In this document: in pieces, positions 9,417-19,380 of the stretch
How the letters are laid out: every line of letters starts with the position of its first letter
Numbering within the stretch: position 1 is the stretch's first letter
Assembly (NCBI RefSeq): GCF_014077095.1
Contig: NZ_JACGVG010000035.1
Coordinates: forward strand, 62,001-126,000
DNA: 64,000 nucleotides
From: Colwellia sp. MB02u-6
Lineage (GTDB): Bacteria; Pseudomonadota; Gammaproteobacteria; Enterobacterales; Alteromonadaceae
Direction of reading: 5' to 3'
Program-made: the position numbers and the translations under genes
The notes under the pieces: model-generated
What the model was told of the DNA's origin: nothing
The model's input: only the letters and a program-made list of their open reading frames with translations
Database searches by the model: none

Positions 9417-9857
9417 TTAACCTGCGAGTTGACGTTCTTTGATTTCTTGTAATGTTTTACATTCAATGCAAAGATCAGCTGTTGGGCGGGCTTCTAAACG
9501 GCGAATGCCAATTTCAATGCCACAAGAGTCACAAAAACCAAAATCATCATCTTCGATAAGTTGTAAGGTTTTCTCAATTTTCTTGATTAGTTTACGTTCA
9601 CGGTCGCGTGTACGTAATTCAAGACTGAACTCTTCTTCTTGGGCCGCACGGTCAACAGGATCAGGAAAATTTGCTGCTTCATCCTGCATATGCGATACGG
9701 TACGATCAACTTCTTGGCGAAGTTGTACACGCCATGCATCTAGAATTTTTTTGAAATGTTCTAGTTGCGCGGCATTCATGTATTCTTCTTTAGGCTTCTC
9801 AACGTAAGGGTTGACACCTGCTAATGCTAAAATACCTAATGTTTTCTGTGCTGGCAT
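9417..9857 (-). CDS. dksA: RNA polymerase-binding transcription factor DksA
   Basis: Works with ppGpp in the RNA polymerase secondary channel to adjust rRNA and amino-acid promoters. I place the start at the ATG at 9857 ([14 protein letters not shown]), preceded by AGGAGAAT at good spacing; an upstream in-frame ATG at 9911 would add 18 unusual residues. The protein is 146 aa. It shows the long coiled coil, the tip FPDPVDRAA with two Asp residues, and a four-cysteine zinc finger (CDSC ... CIEC). Upstream of gluQ in one unit. Confidence 0.96.
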   Translation of the reverse strand: MPAQKTLGILALAGVNPYVEKPKEEYMNAAQLEHFKKILDAWRVQLRQEVDRTVSHMQDEAANFPDPVDRAAQEEEFSLELRTRDRERKLIKKIEKTLQLIEDDDFGFCDSCGIEIGIRRLEARPTADLCIECKTLQEIKERQLAG

Positions 9858-10140
9858 GCTAATTCTCCTAGCCCTAAATCGATGAATATTGGTTACGTCA
9901 TGTAACTTCATCGCTTGGTTGCAACGGCCAATTCATACAGGCCAAAATATTCCACATATATTGTGCTAGCTTGTATAAAATTCAAGGCTTAATTGATAAA
10001 TAATCAGGATAAAATATAAAGTTTTTTTAAAATATTACAGCTGTTTAAATTTTAACCAAGATGACAATAAAATTTGAGCAAGCCCTTTTAGCAAGTTTTT
10101 AACCCTCTCGTCAATCATTATTGTTGCTATTTCTTTGTTA

Positions 10141-10854
10141 TCACTCAAGTGTGACCGGTACTTTGTTGGCTAAAGTCATAGTGAAATTATGTTTTTCTTT
10201 TTGAAAAGTAGCTTTGTAAGCTATAATTTCAACGCCTCGTTGGCTTGCTTCACGCAGCAGTTCTGCGTATTTAGCATCAATATGTGCTGCAGGCTTCACA
10301 TCTTTTATGCCTGAATGTAATACAGCAAATAAAAGAACGGCTCTGTGGCCGTTTTCCACCATGGCCATTAACTCGCGTAAATGTTTTTGCCCTCGCAAAG
10401 TCACCGCATCTGGAAAATAGCCCTGATTTTTTACTAATAAAGTCACGCTTTTGACTTCGATGAAAGTCTCTTGGCCACTTTCATCAGTCAGGTGAAAATC
10501 TATTTTACTATTTTCGTCACCATATTTAACTTCACGCTTTAATGCTTTAAAATCCTGCAGTTCAGTAATGGTACCATTTATAATGGCTTGTTCTGCCAGT
10601 TGATTCGCCCGCAATGTATTGACACAAATAAAATGATTTTCTTGGGTCTGTGTTAACTCCCAGCTAAAGGGGTATTTGCGTTTGGCGTTGTCTGAGGTGC
10701 TAAACCAAACAGTATCATTAGGCACCGCACAGCCACTCATCGCACCGGTATTGGCAACATGAATGGTACAATCGCTACCATCTTCTAAGGTGATATCTGC
10801 CAAGAAACGTTTATAACGTTTAATTATAGTCGCTTTTGTTAAATTAATTTTCAT
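10141..10854 (-). CDS. sfsA: Sugar fermentation stimulation protein SfsA
   Basis: A 237-residue member of the SfsA family, usually 230-240 aa. The N-terminal OB-like part shows [18 protein letters not shown] and [14 protein letters not shown]. The C-terminal nuclease-like core has [17 protein letters not shown] and [10 protein letters not shown], the latter a D/E-x-K pattern of PD-(D/E)XK nucleases. Its biological role is poorly defined. It lies 230 bases upstream of dksA on the same strand, the sfsA-dksA order of E. coli. Confidence 0.95.
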   Translation of the reverse strand: MKINLTKATIIKRYKRFLADITLEDGSDCTIHVANTGAMSGCAVPNDTVWFSTSDNAKRKYPFSWELTQTQENHFICVNTLRANQLAEQAIINGTITELQDFKALKREVKYGDENSKIDFHLTDESGQETFIEVKSVTLLVKNQGYFPDAVTLRGQKHLRELMAMVENGHRAVLLFAVLHSGIKDVKPAAHIDAKYAELLREASQRGVEIIAYKATFQKEKHNFTMTLANKVPVTLE

Positions 10855-11296
10855 TACATATTTTCATTACATATTATTAGTCATCAGGCTTCTTGCATGT
10901 TACGTGATGAGTCGTTGAACTGCTAATTTCTCTCAACAGGCTTTACTGTCTTTATAGCTTAGGAAAAAAAATGACTAAGGGATAAAACACAGTTTTACGA
11001 ACATAAAACTGTGTTTTCGTATTTAATCTTTCAGTAAGCCATAGAAGAGAAAATCTATATTGCTCTCTAACAAATCATGTGCAAAATTTCGTAACAACTA
11101 TTGCTATAATTTTTTTACACCAGTTTAACAACAAGGTATTTACAAGGCTTAATGCCATTACTTGGCTTTACCCTAAAGCAGATAAAAAAAGCAGTTTGAT
11201 AAATCAGTTGCAAAGGTTAACTATTTGCCGTTATGTTGCCGGTATGGCGCAACGGGTATAGACTATTAGCTTAACATTAAATGCAAAGGCGATAAC
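10855..11296. other. Intergenic stretch sfsA/pepB
   Basis: 442 bases between divergent genes. Besides the 10984-11017 hairpin I see only a 60-codon GTG-started frame at 11079-11261 with no convincing ribosome site or family resemblance. Promoters for both flanking genes should be here. Confidence 0.5.
10984..11017. terminator. Strong hairpin between sfsA and the aminopeptidase gene
   Basis: Perfect 14-bp arms at 10984-10997 and 11004-11017 with a six-base loop and A/T-rich ends. It lies about 130 bases before the sfsA start, so it does not end sfsA. It may stop plus-strand read-through, or be a cruciform or regulatory hairpin. Confidence 0.6.
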
Positions 11297-12604
11297 ATGA
11301 CCACAGCTAATTCTGCTTCAGTATCAATAACCTTGACCACTAGTAATAACGCACAAGGTTGGCAGCAAGATAAAACCCTACAAATTACCCATGATAATAT
11401 TGCCATTTACTTACCTCAAGACGCACCCCATCGCTTACGAAAAATTCAAATGGCTGCGCGTAAAATAGAAAAATTAGATATTGCGCATGCATCGCTTCAG
11501 GGCGATGCATGGGATGAAGCGAGTCAGTGGGCTTTTGCGCTTGGATTTAGTTGTGTTAACAAACTAGAGAATATCAATTTTTGCGGTGAGCCAGCGTTAA
11601 TTGAACGTTTGCACAATAAGCTCGCTGTTTATGCTTGGAGTCGCGACTTAACTAACCAAACGCCGGCTGAACTTTACCCGTTAAAGCTGGCACAATTAAC
11701 GTCAGACTATATTAAAAACCTCGCCCCTAAACATGTCTCTACTCGTCTGATTCAAGGTGAAGAACTCAAAGCGCAACAATGGATGGGTATCTACAATGTA
11801 GGTAAAGGTAGTGTTAATAAGCCATGTTTGCTTGAGCTTGATTTTAATCCGAGTGCTGATGAAAATGCGGCAGTTACGGCTTGTTTAGTGGGTAAAGGTA
11901 TTACCTTTGACAGTGGTGGTTATAGTCTTAAAAGCAATGTTGGTATGTTTGATATGAAGTGTGACATGGGCGGTGCAGCTGTTGTGGCTGGTGCTTTGGC
12001 ATTGGCTATCAAACAAGGGTTGAACCAAAGGGTTAAGTTATACCTATGCTGTGCAGAAAATATGATCAGCAGCAATGCCTATAAACTTGGCGACATTATT
12101 ACCTATAAAAATGGCGTGACTTGTGAAGTGGCTAATACCGATGCGGAAGGCCGTCTTGTACTAGCTGATGGTTTAATGGCTGCTAGTGAAACGGGTGCGC
12201 CAATGATTATTGATGCGGCCACCTTAACCGGTGCTGCTGTGATGGCAACTGGCGGTGATTACTCTGCTTTATTCGCGCTTGATGATAACGTGGCGGTAAA
12301 AGCACAAGCATCAGCAAAAGCAACCGGTGAAGCATTATGGCAGTTTCCTTTAGAGTCTTGGCACCAAGATAAATGCCAGTCAGCATTTGCTGATACAGCT
12401 AATAGCCGCACAGCAAAAGGTGGTGGGGCTGGTGGGGCGAGTAATGCCGCAGGATTTTTATCACGCTTTGTCGATAACGACGGTGCTGGTTGGTTACATT
12501 TTGATTTAGCTGGCGCTTATAATGGTGCTGAGTCTAACTTATGGGCTGCAGGTGCAACAGGTCTTGGTATTGCTACGATTGCTGACTTGATAACTAACCA
12601 TTAA
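11297..12604 (+). CDS. pepB: Leucyl aminopeptidase family protein, PepB type
   Basis: Cytosolic M17 metallo-aminopeptidase removing N-terminal residues from peptides. The 435-residue length matches PepB (about 427) rather than PepA (about 500). Metal and catalytic residues are in KGITFDSGGYSLK (about 201-213), DMKCDMGGAA, and the family signature NTDAEGRLVLAD (about 280-291). The N-terminal domain is short, again as in PepB. It is monocistronic, with a strong terminator downstream. E. coli pepB sits with the isc genes elsewhere, so the location differs. Confidence 0.88.
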   Translation: MTTANSASVSITLTTSNNAQGWQQDKTLQITHDNIAIYLPQDAPHRLRKIQMAARKIEKLDIAHASLQGDAWDEASQWAFALGFSCVNKLENINFCGEPALIERLHNKLAVYAWSRDLTNQTPAELYPLKLAQLTSDYIKNLAPKHVSTRLIQGEELKAQQWMGIYNVGKGSVNKPCLLELDFNPSADENAAVTACLVGKGITFDSGGYSLKSNVGMFDMKCDMGGAAVVAGALALAIKQGLNQRVKLYLCCAENMISSNAYKLGDIITYKNGVTCEVANTDAEGRLVLADGLMAASETGAPMIIDAATLTGAAVMATGGDYSALFALDDNVAVKAQASAKATGEALWQFPLESWHQDKCQSAFADTANSRTAKGGGAGGASNAAGFLSRFVDNDGAGWLHFDLAGAYNGAESNLWAAGATGLGIATIADLITNH

Positions 12605-12742
12605 TTTTTAAGGCAGGCTTTGACTAGGTTAAGTGTTAGTTACTTGCTTCACTAATAGCGAGCAAAGCGTTCGTCACTAAGCAAATCATATTTACTCAGC
12701 TTTTTATGGTCTTTTAAAGCCTTAATTTAAGAGGTGAAGGTC

Positions 12743-12773
12743 GTGCTAGAAAAGATATTTTCTAGCACTTTTT
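12743..12773 (+). terminator. Rho-independent terminator after pepB
   Basis: Perfect 11-bp stem (12743-12753 with 12758-12768), loop GATA, followed directly by TTTTT. It lies 139 bases after the pepB stop. The A-run on the other strand could also help the converging gene. Confidence 0.88.
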
Positions 12774-12837
12774 GTATCTGTTAACGATCGCTTTAAGGGC
12801 GCGATATGGGTGAGGACTGTTAACTATTTAATGCGCT

Positions 12838-13239
12838 TTAGTGTTGTTGTAAATACTCTTCTAACCAAGATTTTGCATTGTCTATATCACTAAAGACATA
12901 AAAGGTAATATTACAGGCTTGGTAAATCCGTCCTAGCTGTAACTGCTGAATATCAGCAGTGCTGCTGTCAATTAATACACTCGCATTGGCGATTAAGCCA
13001 TGTTTTACGCGGTATTTATTGACCTTGATTAAGGCCTCTTCCGCTTCAGGTGAAAAAACACTATTGCCATAAAAAGTAATTAATAAGCCCCAAGGTTTGC
13101 CTGAAAACTGTTCACAAGCACCATACATATCATTAATATATTTTTCGGTCACGTGCGCATTAAATGGGCCAAAAGCCTCTACTTGTAAAATGTTCGAGCG
13201 CGATGCTATTGAATACTTATCTTCTACTATTGTTTCCAT
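12838..13239 (-). CDS. STAS/SpoIIAA-like hypothetical protein
   Basis: A 133-residue soluble protein with no signal peptide. The alternating strand-helix pattern (ILQVEAFGPFNAH, PWGLLITFYGNSVFSPEAEEAL, NASVLIDSS, NITFYVFSDIDNAKSWLEEYL) matches the STAS/SpoIIAA-like fold of small regulatory or lipid-binding proteins. The fold is my inference; no catalytic motif is visible. A second protein of similar size and pattern is encoded at 25656-26066. It is a lone minus-strand gene between pepB and thpR. Function unknown. Confidence 0.6.
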   Translation of the reverse strand: METIVEDKYSIASRSNILQVEAFGPFNAHVTEKYINDMYGACEQFSGKPWGLLITFYGNSVFSPEAEEALIKVNKYRVKHGLIANASVLIDSSTADIQQLQLGRIYQACNITFYVFSDIDNAKSWLEEYLQQH

Positions 13240-13352
13240 TGTGCAAACTTCATTTCAACCAGAGGGTGAACAGTGATAACACTATTATACGCACTTGCCA
13301 AGTAAGCATGTTTTCGAAAATTTGCCAATTTAAATCTCCTTAAAAATCAAGG

Positions 13353-13928
13353 CTAAAAATTTATTTTCCATGTTTGAACTGGCTCGTATCTAACACCTAG
13401 GGCGGTCGAGTATGAATGATATAAGCTAAAGCTAGTGATACTCAGTTGTTGTGTAAATACGGTTTTTTGAAGGCTTTTACATAGTGCTGGTAATGGAGCT
13501 TTTGCTTTACGATAAAGGCTTAGGTGCGGTTGGTAGCTACTATTTTCAAGCGCAATATTACTGTTCAGGCTTAGCTCAACCACAGTGCGCTGTAAATATA
13601 TTAACCAGTCAGGACAGCTTGCGGGCATCAGGTGTAATACCTGCGCATTTTTAAAATAACCTAGCTGTGACAACACGACAGATGAGGCCTTGTTTTGTTG
13701 TATAAGAGGTTTTAGGCGCTGTTGCATCAAACCATGCTGTTGGCTAATTAATTGCGCTACACTCGCTTGTTGTTGCGGGGTGATAAAACCTAAAAAGGCC
13801 AAAGTAATATGAAAGTTTTGCCTGTTGATAGGTTTAAATGGCAAGGGTAAATGTTGCTCGCGCCAATGGGCAATTTTTACTTTATCTGTGTATACAATAT
13901 CTAAGGCAATAAACATGCGTTTTTTCAT
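13353..13928 (-). CDS. thpR: RNA 2',3'-cyclic phosphodiesterase (2'-5' RNA ligase family)
   Basis: Member of the 2H phosphoesterase superfamily, which opens 2',3'-cyclic phosphate on RNA ends and can ligate tRNA halves in vitro. Both H-x-T/S-x motifs are visible: FHITLAFLG near residue 40 and PHLSLYRKA near 153. I chose the ATG at 13928 (MKKRMFIALDI), since ThpR proteins normally begin just before FIALD; an ATG at 13940 is four codons upstream. Length 191 aa is typical. E. coli also has thpR between sfsA and hrpB. Confidence 0.87.
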   Translation of the reverse strand: MKKRMFIALDIVYTDKVKIAHWREQHLPLPFKPINRQNFHITLAFLGFITPQQQASVAQLISQQHGLMQQRLKPLIQQNKASSVVLSQLGYFKNAQVLHLMPASCPDWLIYLQRTVVELSLNSNIALENSSYQPHLSLYRKAKAPLPALCKSLQKTVFTQQLSITSFSLYHSYSTALGVRYEPVQTWKINF

Positions 13929-14138
13929 CAATATTTCCATTTTAGCGACTTAAGAGCATGACAGTAAAGCTTCTACTCATCTCATTAACCTTGTGACCAT
14001 GCTTGGATATTCCACGATTGAACGGACATTAAGCATAAGTACTGTAGAGTTTATTCGCTATATATTTTGTATGGTTACTATATTCAGGTTGCTGAAATAA
14101 TAGTAGGAAGTCGCCGCTGCTCTTCATATTAATAAAGC

Positions 14139-14280
14139 CTATTTGCTTTTCTGTGATTTGATTGATCCGTTAAATCTTTTCAGAACAGCTCTACATTCTT
14201 CTTTGTCTTTCATTGAGCCGGTATTACAGGTAGATTTTTGAGTATCGTTACCTATTTCAAAGTTACGCTGAACACCATGA
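14139..14280 (-). pseudogene. Possible 3' fragment of an unknown gene
   Basis: Minus-strand frame ending at 14139 that reads like protein, with FEIGNDTQKSTCNTGSMKDK followed by EECRAVLKRFNGSIKSQKSK. It has no plausible full-length start and is closed upstream by a stop. I do not recognise the family. It may be debris left by the same event that brought the IS remnant. Confidence 0.3.
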
Positions 14281-14398
14281 TGGATATATGATTACAAGAA
14301 AAACATTCCACCCAAGCAGTTGATAATGTTGACTTTTTATTTCATAATGTTAATTGGTATACTTTAAGCAAGGAGTCGAGCTTAGCTAAAATCATATA

Positions 14399-14697
14399 GC
14401 TAACTTGTTGACTACACTTGGTGAAATTATTAGACACTATATTGATAAAACGCCTAAAATTATATTCAACACGTGAAGAAGCAAAAGGAGAGATATTTAA
14501 TTTTATAGAAATGTTCTACAATCCTAAAAAGTGTCACTCTCATACGGATAGTATTTCACCTACTAAATGTGAGAAAACATATTTTTCTGAGTTAAAAACT
14601 CTCTAGTGAAATATGGAAAGTCCAAGTTTAACCAAAGATAAATAGCATAATCAAAAGTAACAAATTAACGCACAGTAGATGCGCTAACTTGTTGACT
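14399..14697. repeat. 15-bp direct repeat flanking the IS3 remnant
   Basis: GCTAACTTGTTGACT occurs at 14399-14413 and 14683-14697, on either side of the transposase fragment. Too long for an ordinary IS3 target duplication (3-5 bp), so it may be part of the element ends or an older repeat. Confidence 0.5.
14416..14606 (+). pseudogene. IS3-family transposase OrfB, C-terminal remnant
   Basis: The last part of an IS3-type DDE transposase: STREEAKGEIFNFIEMFYNP and then SHTDSISPTKCEKTYF match the C-terminal block normally reading T-R-x-E-A-x-x-x-I-F-x-Y-I-E-x-F-Y-N-x-x-R-x-H-S. Everything before it is missing: the catalytic Asp, Asp and Glu and OrfA are absent, and the first residues of the frame do not match the family. 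The usual Arg residues before H-S have drifted to K-C. A dead fragment just upstream of hrpB. Confidence 0.72.
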
Positions 14698-14820
14698 TCA
14701 TCTAAGTGATAACAACTTATCAGTCAATTACTGCGACGCTAATTGATGCGTTTTATCATTTATATTTTTATACCTATAATAAATCCAAGTCATTAAAATA
14801 TAAAAAGTAGAGTCCATAAA

Positions 14821-17319
14821 ATTAACCTTCCAATTAATAAAATATTAGCCGACCTTTTACAAGAGTTAAAAAATAACCAGAGTGTGGTGTTGCAGGCAGA
14901 ACCCGGGGCAGGTAAATCTACTGCCGTTCCGCTTGAATTATTAAAAGCTGACTTTTTGAATGGTCAGCGAATTATCATGCTTGAGCCTAGACGAATGGCA
15001 GCAAGGTCAATTGCTAATTACTTAGCTAAGTGCCTGGGTGAAAAGGTTGGTGAGACTGTTGGTTATCAAGTAAAAAATGACAAAAAAATATCAGCTGCCA
15101 CAAGACTTGAAATCCTAACCGAAGGAGTACTGACTAGGCGACTTCAATCAAACCCTGAATTATCAGGTGTTGGCCTTATAATATTTGATGAGTTTCATGA
15201 GCGGTCCATTAATACTGATTTGTCACTTATGTTATCTCTCGAAATTCAACAGGTCATTCGTGAAGATCTTCGACTTTTAGTGATGTCTGCGACATTAGAT
15301 ACAAACTTAGTATCAAAATATCTCGGTGACGCACCTGTGATGTTATGTAAAGGAAGAGCATATCCAGTTAGCGTTTTTCATCAAAAAACAGATAAAAAAC
15401 AGTTGGCGTTGAATGTCTGTAAAGCAATATTTAATGTCATTGAAGATGAGGGAGATATTCTTATATTCCTCCCTGGCGTTGCTGACATAAAAAGGTGTAT
15501 TTCACATGCTGGTACAGTATTTTCAGAGCACAATAAACTTAAACTGGTGTCATTACATGGTTCATTACCTCTGGAAGAGCAGGAAAAGGCGATAGCATTA
15601 GCACCACCAGGCGTTAGGAAAATTATTTTCACAACCAATATCGCAGAAACCAGTTTAACTATCGAAGGTATTACCTGTGTCATTGATTCAGGTCTGGAAA
15701 AGAAACTTATTTTCAACCCGTCAAGTGGCATGTCAAAGCTGACGACAACTCATATATCAAAAGCGTCAGCCGAGCAACGTAAGGGCCGAGCAGGTAGGTT
15801 ATCTGCAGGGAAATGTTTAAGGTTATGGAGTGAAACCGAACATATATCGCTAAAAGACTACCAAGAAGAAGAAATTTTGAATGCAGATTTAGCTGATGCC
15901 GTGATAGAGCTAGCAAGCGCTGGACATTCGAATTATGAGGAAATAAATTGGTTAACACCGCCCCCAAAAGCTCATTATGACTCAACTCAAGATTTACTGG
16001 TAAAATTAGGTATGCTTGAGAAATCAGGAAAAATCACAAGGCTTGGAAAACAAGCAAGTACTCTGCCTATCCACCCAAGGCTAGCTAAGATGATGTTGGC
16101 AGCGAATGGCAACCAAGAGCGTGAAATTGCTTGTAATATTGCAGCTCTCTTGTCAGAACGAGATATATTGCAAGGGAGTGATAGTGCAGATTTTTTGATG
16201 AGATTACAGGTTATTATTGAGAACGCGACGGGTCATGTTAATAAAGCCTATGTAAATAGAAATACGTTAAAAACGGTAGTTAAAGATGTTCAGACATTAC
16301 AGTCATCTATAAAACATAAAAAAAGCAAAGTAGATATCTCAGGTATTTCAGACATCGCAGCATATTTGTTGCTTCTAGCATTTCCGGAAAGATTGGCTAA
16401 AAGACGTTCAGCTAATAGCAATAAATATCAACTAGCCAATGGCAAGGGGGTCTTTCTCGCAGAAGATGATCCTCTTATTAATAATGAGTACTTAGTGGTT
16501 AATGATTGCGATGCGCAAAAAAAAGAAGGTCGAGTTTTTAGTGCTATTACTTTTAATAAACATATTTTATCTGAAAAATTTTCTCAGGAAATTTCAGAAC
16601 AAATAGAATATGAGTTAGCAGCAAACAATAGCCGTGTATACGCAAGGGTATTGAAAAAATATGGCAGTTTAATCATCGAAGAAACAAGAAGTAACGATGT
16701 TCCTACTGAATTCATATTAGACAGTATTAAATCTCTGGTAAAGACAGATGCTAGAAACATATTAAGCTGGACTCAAGAGTGCGATGATTGGATGAAAAGG
16801 GTGATATGGCTTGGTGGTAAAGTGAAAGGCTTTCCCGTGTTATCAGAGACTTTAATCATGAACACGTCTGAAAACTGGTTATTACCGTATGTTTCAAATA
16901 TTAAAAAAATATCGGATTTAAAACGAGTGAAAATATTACCCCTATTATCATCATTATTAACATATGAAGAGTCAAAAGTACTTGAGAAAGAAGCTCCCGT
17001 AATTTATACAACACCGAGTAACAAAAAGGTTTCAATCATTTACGACAAAAATTCAGAGCCAACAGTGGCTGTCGTATTACAAGAATTGTTTGGTGAGCTT
17101 AAATCTCCAATGTTGGCAGATAATAGTATTGCACTACGATTTGAATTGTTATCACCAGCGAGAAGACCAATACAAATAACGAGTGATTTAGCCAACTTTT
17201 GGGGTGGCTCATATATCGAAGTTGCAAAAGACATGCGAGCTAAGTATCCCCGCCATAGGTGGCCGATTGATCCCTTTTCTGAACAAGCAGGTAGCTCTAG
17301 AAAAAAACGAATTACATAA
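14821..17319 (+). CDS. hrpB: ATP-dependent helicase HrpB
   Basis: DEAH-type RNA helicase. Visible motifs: Walker A AEPGAGKST, DEFHERS (HrpB has D-E-F-H rather than D-E-A-H), MSATLD, and RKGRAGRLSAGKCLRLW for motif VI. The C-terminal domain ends with the family hallmark YPRHRWPIDPF. Homology begins before the first GTG at 14884: the frame encodes INLPINKILADLLQEL from 14821, where HrpB normally starts M-x-L-P-I. No ATG, GTG or TTG lies between the upstream stop (14794) and 14884, so either ATT at 14821 is the start or the start codon has mutated. With ATT the length is 832 aa, normal for HrpB. Confidence 0.9.
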   Translation: MNLPINKILADLLQELKNNQSVVLQAEPGAGKSTAVPLELLKADFLNGQRIIMLEPRRMAARSIANYLAKCLGEKVGETVGYQVKNDKKISAATRLEILTEGVLTRRLQSNPELSGVGLIIFDEFHERSINTDLSLMLSLEIQQVIREDLRLLVMSATLDTNLVSKYLGDAPVMLCKGRAYPVSVFHQKTDKKQLALNVCKAIFNVIEDEGDILIFLPGVADIKRCISHAGTVFSEHNKLKLVSLHGSLPLEEQEKAIALAPPGVRKIIFTTNIAETSLTIEGITCVIDSGLEKKLIFNPSSGMSKLTTTHISKASAEQRKGRAGRLSAGKCLRLWSETEHISLKDYQEEEILNADLADAVIELASAGHSNYEEINWLTPPPKAHYDSTQDLLVKLGMLEKSGKITRLGKQASTLPIHPRLAKMMLAANGNQEREIACNIAALLSERDILQGSDSADFLMRLQVIIENATGHVNKAYVNRNTLKTVVKDVQTLQSSIKHKKSKVDISGISDIAAYLLLLAFPERLAKRRSANSNKYQLANGKGVFLAEDDPLINNEYLVVNDCDAQKKEGRVFSAITFNKHILSEKFSQEISEQIEYELAANNSRVYARVLKKYGSLIIEETRSNDVPTEFILDSIKSLVKTDARNILSWTQECDDWMKRVIWLGGKVKGFPVLSETLIMNTSENWLLPYVSNIKKISDLKRVKILPLLSSLLTYEESKVLEKEAPVIYTTPSNKKVSIIYDKNSEPTVAVVLQELFGELKSPMLADNSIALRFELLSPARRPIQITSDLANFWGGSYIEVAKDMRAKYPRHRWPIDPFSEQAGSSRKKRIT

Positions 17320-17504
17320 GCGTCTATATCAAATAATAATTTTTGAGATCTCAACGTGCTAATGCGTTAGCGCTAGGTTAACTAAATAAGTCATGACTGT
17401 ATTTTCACTAAACGTTTTTAAGCCGCTTTATTATCGCGTGTCTACTTGAAATAGGCATTTTTATAACCATCTTTAGTATAAGATTACCCTACTGGAAAGC
17501 CACT

Positions 17505-19325
17505 GTGAGCGACAACAGCCAAACCATTAATCAGCCTATTTCAGATCATAGCTCCGCAAAAAAAAAGCCTAAAGCATTCAGCAGCCTGTTACCTATTTTC
17601 GCCTTTATAAAACCATATAAGCTAATGTTAGCCTCGGCCTTATTGGCTTTATTAATCACTGCAGCGGTCAACTTGTCTTTAGGACAAGGGGTAAAGTTTG
17701 TTATTGATAACGGTTTTATTGCGGGTTCAGTTGAACAATTGCAATCGGCTATTTTAGGCTTAATCGGCTTAATTAGTTTGCTGGCTGTTGGCACTTTTAG
17801 TCGTTTTTACTTAATGTCTTGGTTAGGTGAACGGGTCAGTGCTGATATGCGCAAAGCGGTGTTTAATCGCATTGTTACTTTGCATCCGAGCTATTTTGAA
17901 GAAAACCGCAGTGGTGAGCTAATGTCGCGCTTAACCACTGACACCGCCTTATTGCAGTCTATTATTGGCTCGTCTTTTTCAATGGCACTGCGCAGTATAT
18001 TATTACTGATTGGTGGCTTGGTGATGTTAATGGTCACTAATTTTAAATTAACCCTTTTTGTGGTTTTTTCAGTGCCCATTATTTTAATACCTATGATGAT
18101 TTATGGTCGTAAAGTCAGAAAATTAGCAGAAATTTCACAAGATGCTATTGCTGATGTCGGTACTTATGCCGGCGAAATCATTCAAAATATAAAAGTTGTG
18201 CAAAGTTATACCCATGAAGTAAAAGAACAAAATGCTTTTGCGCATGAAGTAGAGAAGGCATTTTCTGTTGCTAAACAGCGCGTGAAACAACGTTCATATT
18301 TGATCGCTATTGTTATTTTCCTTACTTTTGGGGCGATTAGCGGCATGTTGTGGGTGGGCGGTATGGACGTGCTAAAAGGGCAGATGAGTGCTGGCGAATT
18401 AGGCGCCTTTATTTTTTACGCCATCATTGTTGCTATGTCTGTCGCCACTATTGCTGAGGTATACGGTGAATTACAACGAGCAGCAGGTTCCGCGACTCGG
18501 CTGTTAGCATTACTTGAGATTGAAAGTGATATTAAAGAGTTAGTTTCTCCACAAGTGATGAATAATCATGCCCAGTCGGTGATCAGCTTTAAAGAAGTTG
18601 ACTTTTGTTATCCATCACGGCCAGACAGTGCGGCACTTCATCAGATAAATTTAGCCATACCGACGGGAAAAATTGTGGCATTAGTGGGTCCATCGGGTGC
18701 AGGTAAAACAACGTTATTTGAATTACTACAACGTTTTTATGACCCTCAAAAAGGCAGTATTAGTTTTAATGATATCGACATCACTGAGCTAAAATTAACC
18801 GATTTACGTCAAGCCATGGGGATGGTGCCGCAGCACCCCATACTGTTTAGCTCTGATGTTTGGCACAACATACGTTATGGTAAGCCACAAGCGAGTGATG
18901 AAGAGGTTATTAGTGCGGCGAAAAAAGCCCATGCCCATGAGTTTATTGAACAATTACCCCAAGGTTACGCGAGCTTTTTAGGTGAACAAGGGGTGCGATT
19001 ATCGGGTGGGCAAAAGCAGCGTGTTGCTTTAGCTCGCGCCATTTTAAAAGACCCTGAGGTATTACTGCTTGACGAAGCAACCAGCGCTTTAGATGCAGAA
19101 AGTGAATACCATGTGCAAGCCGCATTAGATGAATTAATGGCCAATAGAACAACATTAATTATCGCGCACCGATTAGCTACTGTGATTCATGCAGATTTAA
19201 TCGTGGTGATGGACCAAGGGAAAATTGTTGATCAAGGCGATCATAAGTCGTTGTTAAAAAGCTCGAAACTATATCAAAGGCTTTGTGAATTACAGTTTGA
19301 TAAAGCCAACGGTGAGGCTAATTAA
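17505..19325 (+). CDS. MsbA-like ABC exporter (fused permease and ATPase)
   Basis: A 606-residue half-transporter: six-helix membrane domain (about residues 35-320) followed by an ATPase with Walker A GPSGAGKTT, Q-loop MVPQHPILF, signature LSGGQKQR, Walker B LLLDEATSALD and H-loop IAHRLAT. It belongs to the lipid/multidrug exporter group containing MsbA; homodimer formation is expected. GTG start preceded by TGGAAAG. Not the canonical msbA, as no lpxK neighbour is present. It lies between hrpB and the cassette region as a single gene. Substrate unknown. Confidence 0.9.
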   Translation: MSDNSQTINQPISDHSSAKKKPKAFSSLLPIFAFIKPYKLMLASALLALLITAAVNLSLGQGVKFVIDNGFIAGSVEQLQSAILGLIGLISLLAVGTFSRFYLMSWLGERVSADMRKAVFNRIVTLHPSYFEENRSGELMSRLTTDTALLQSIIGSSFSMALRSILLLIGGLVMLMVTNFKLTLFVVFSVPIILIPMMIYGRKVRKLAEISQDAIADVGTYAGEIIQNIKVVQSYTHEVKEQNAFAHEVEKAFSVAKQRVKQRSYLIAIVIFLTFGAISGMLWVGGMDVLKGQMSAGELGAFIFYAIIVAMSVATIAEVYGELQRAAGSATRLLALLEIESDIKELVSPQVMNNHAQSVISFKEVDFCYPSRPDSAALHQINLAIPTGKIVALVGPSGAGKTTLFELLQRFYDPQKGSISFNDIDITELKLTDLRQAMGMVPQHPILFSSDVWHNIRYGKPQASDEEVISAAKKAHAHEFIEQLPQGYASFLGEQGVRLSGGQKQRVALARAILKDPEVLLLDEATSALDAESEYHVQAALDELMANRTTLIIAHRLATVIHADLIVVMDQGKIVDQGDHKSLLKSSKLYQRLCELQFDKANGEAN

Positions 19326-19380
19326 TCACGCTGTGTGACACTTTGTAATATAAGTTGCTGTGCAGCCAATGGACATGTTT

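Larger units (their letters stand above)
13941..14820. other. Decayed interval between thpR and hrpB
   Basis: About 880 bases that carry gene debris only: a possible minus-strand gene tail (14139-14280), an IS3 transposase tail (14416-14606), and two copies of GCTAACTTGTTGACT at 14399-14413 and 14683-14697. No intact gene is seen. Confidence 0.6.

Noticed and set aside
11079-11261. 60-codon GTG-started frame upstream of pepB
   Set aside because: No ribosome site, no recognisable family and composition like the surrounding non-coding DNA.
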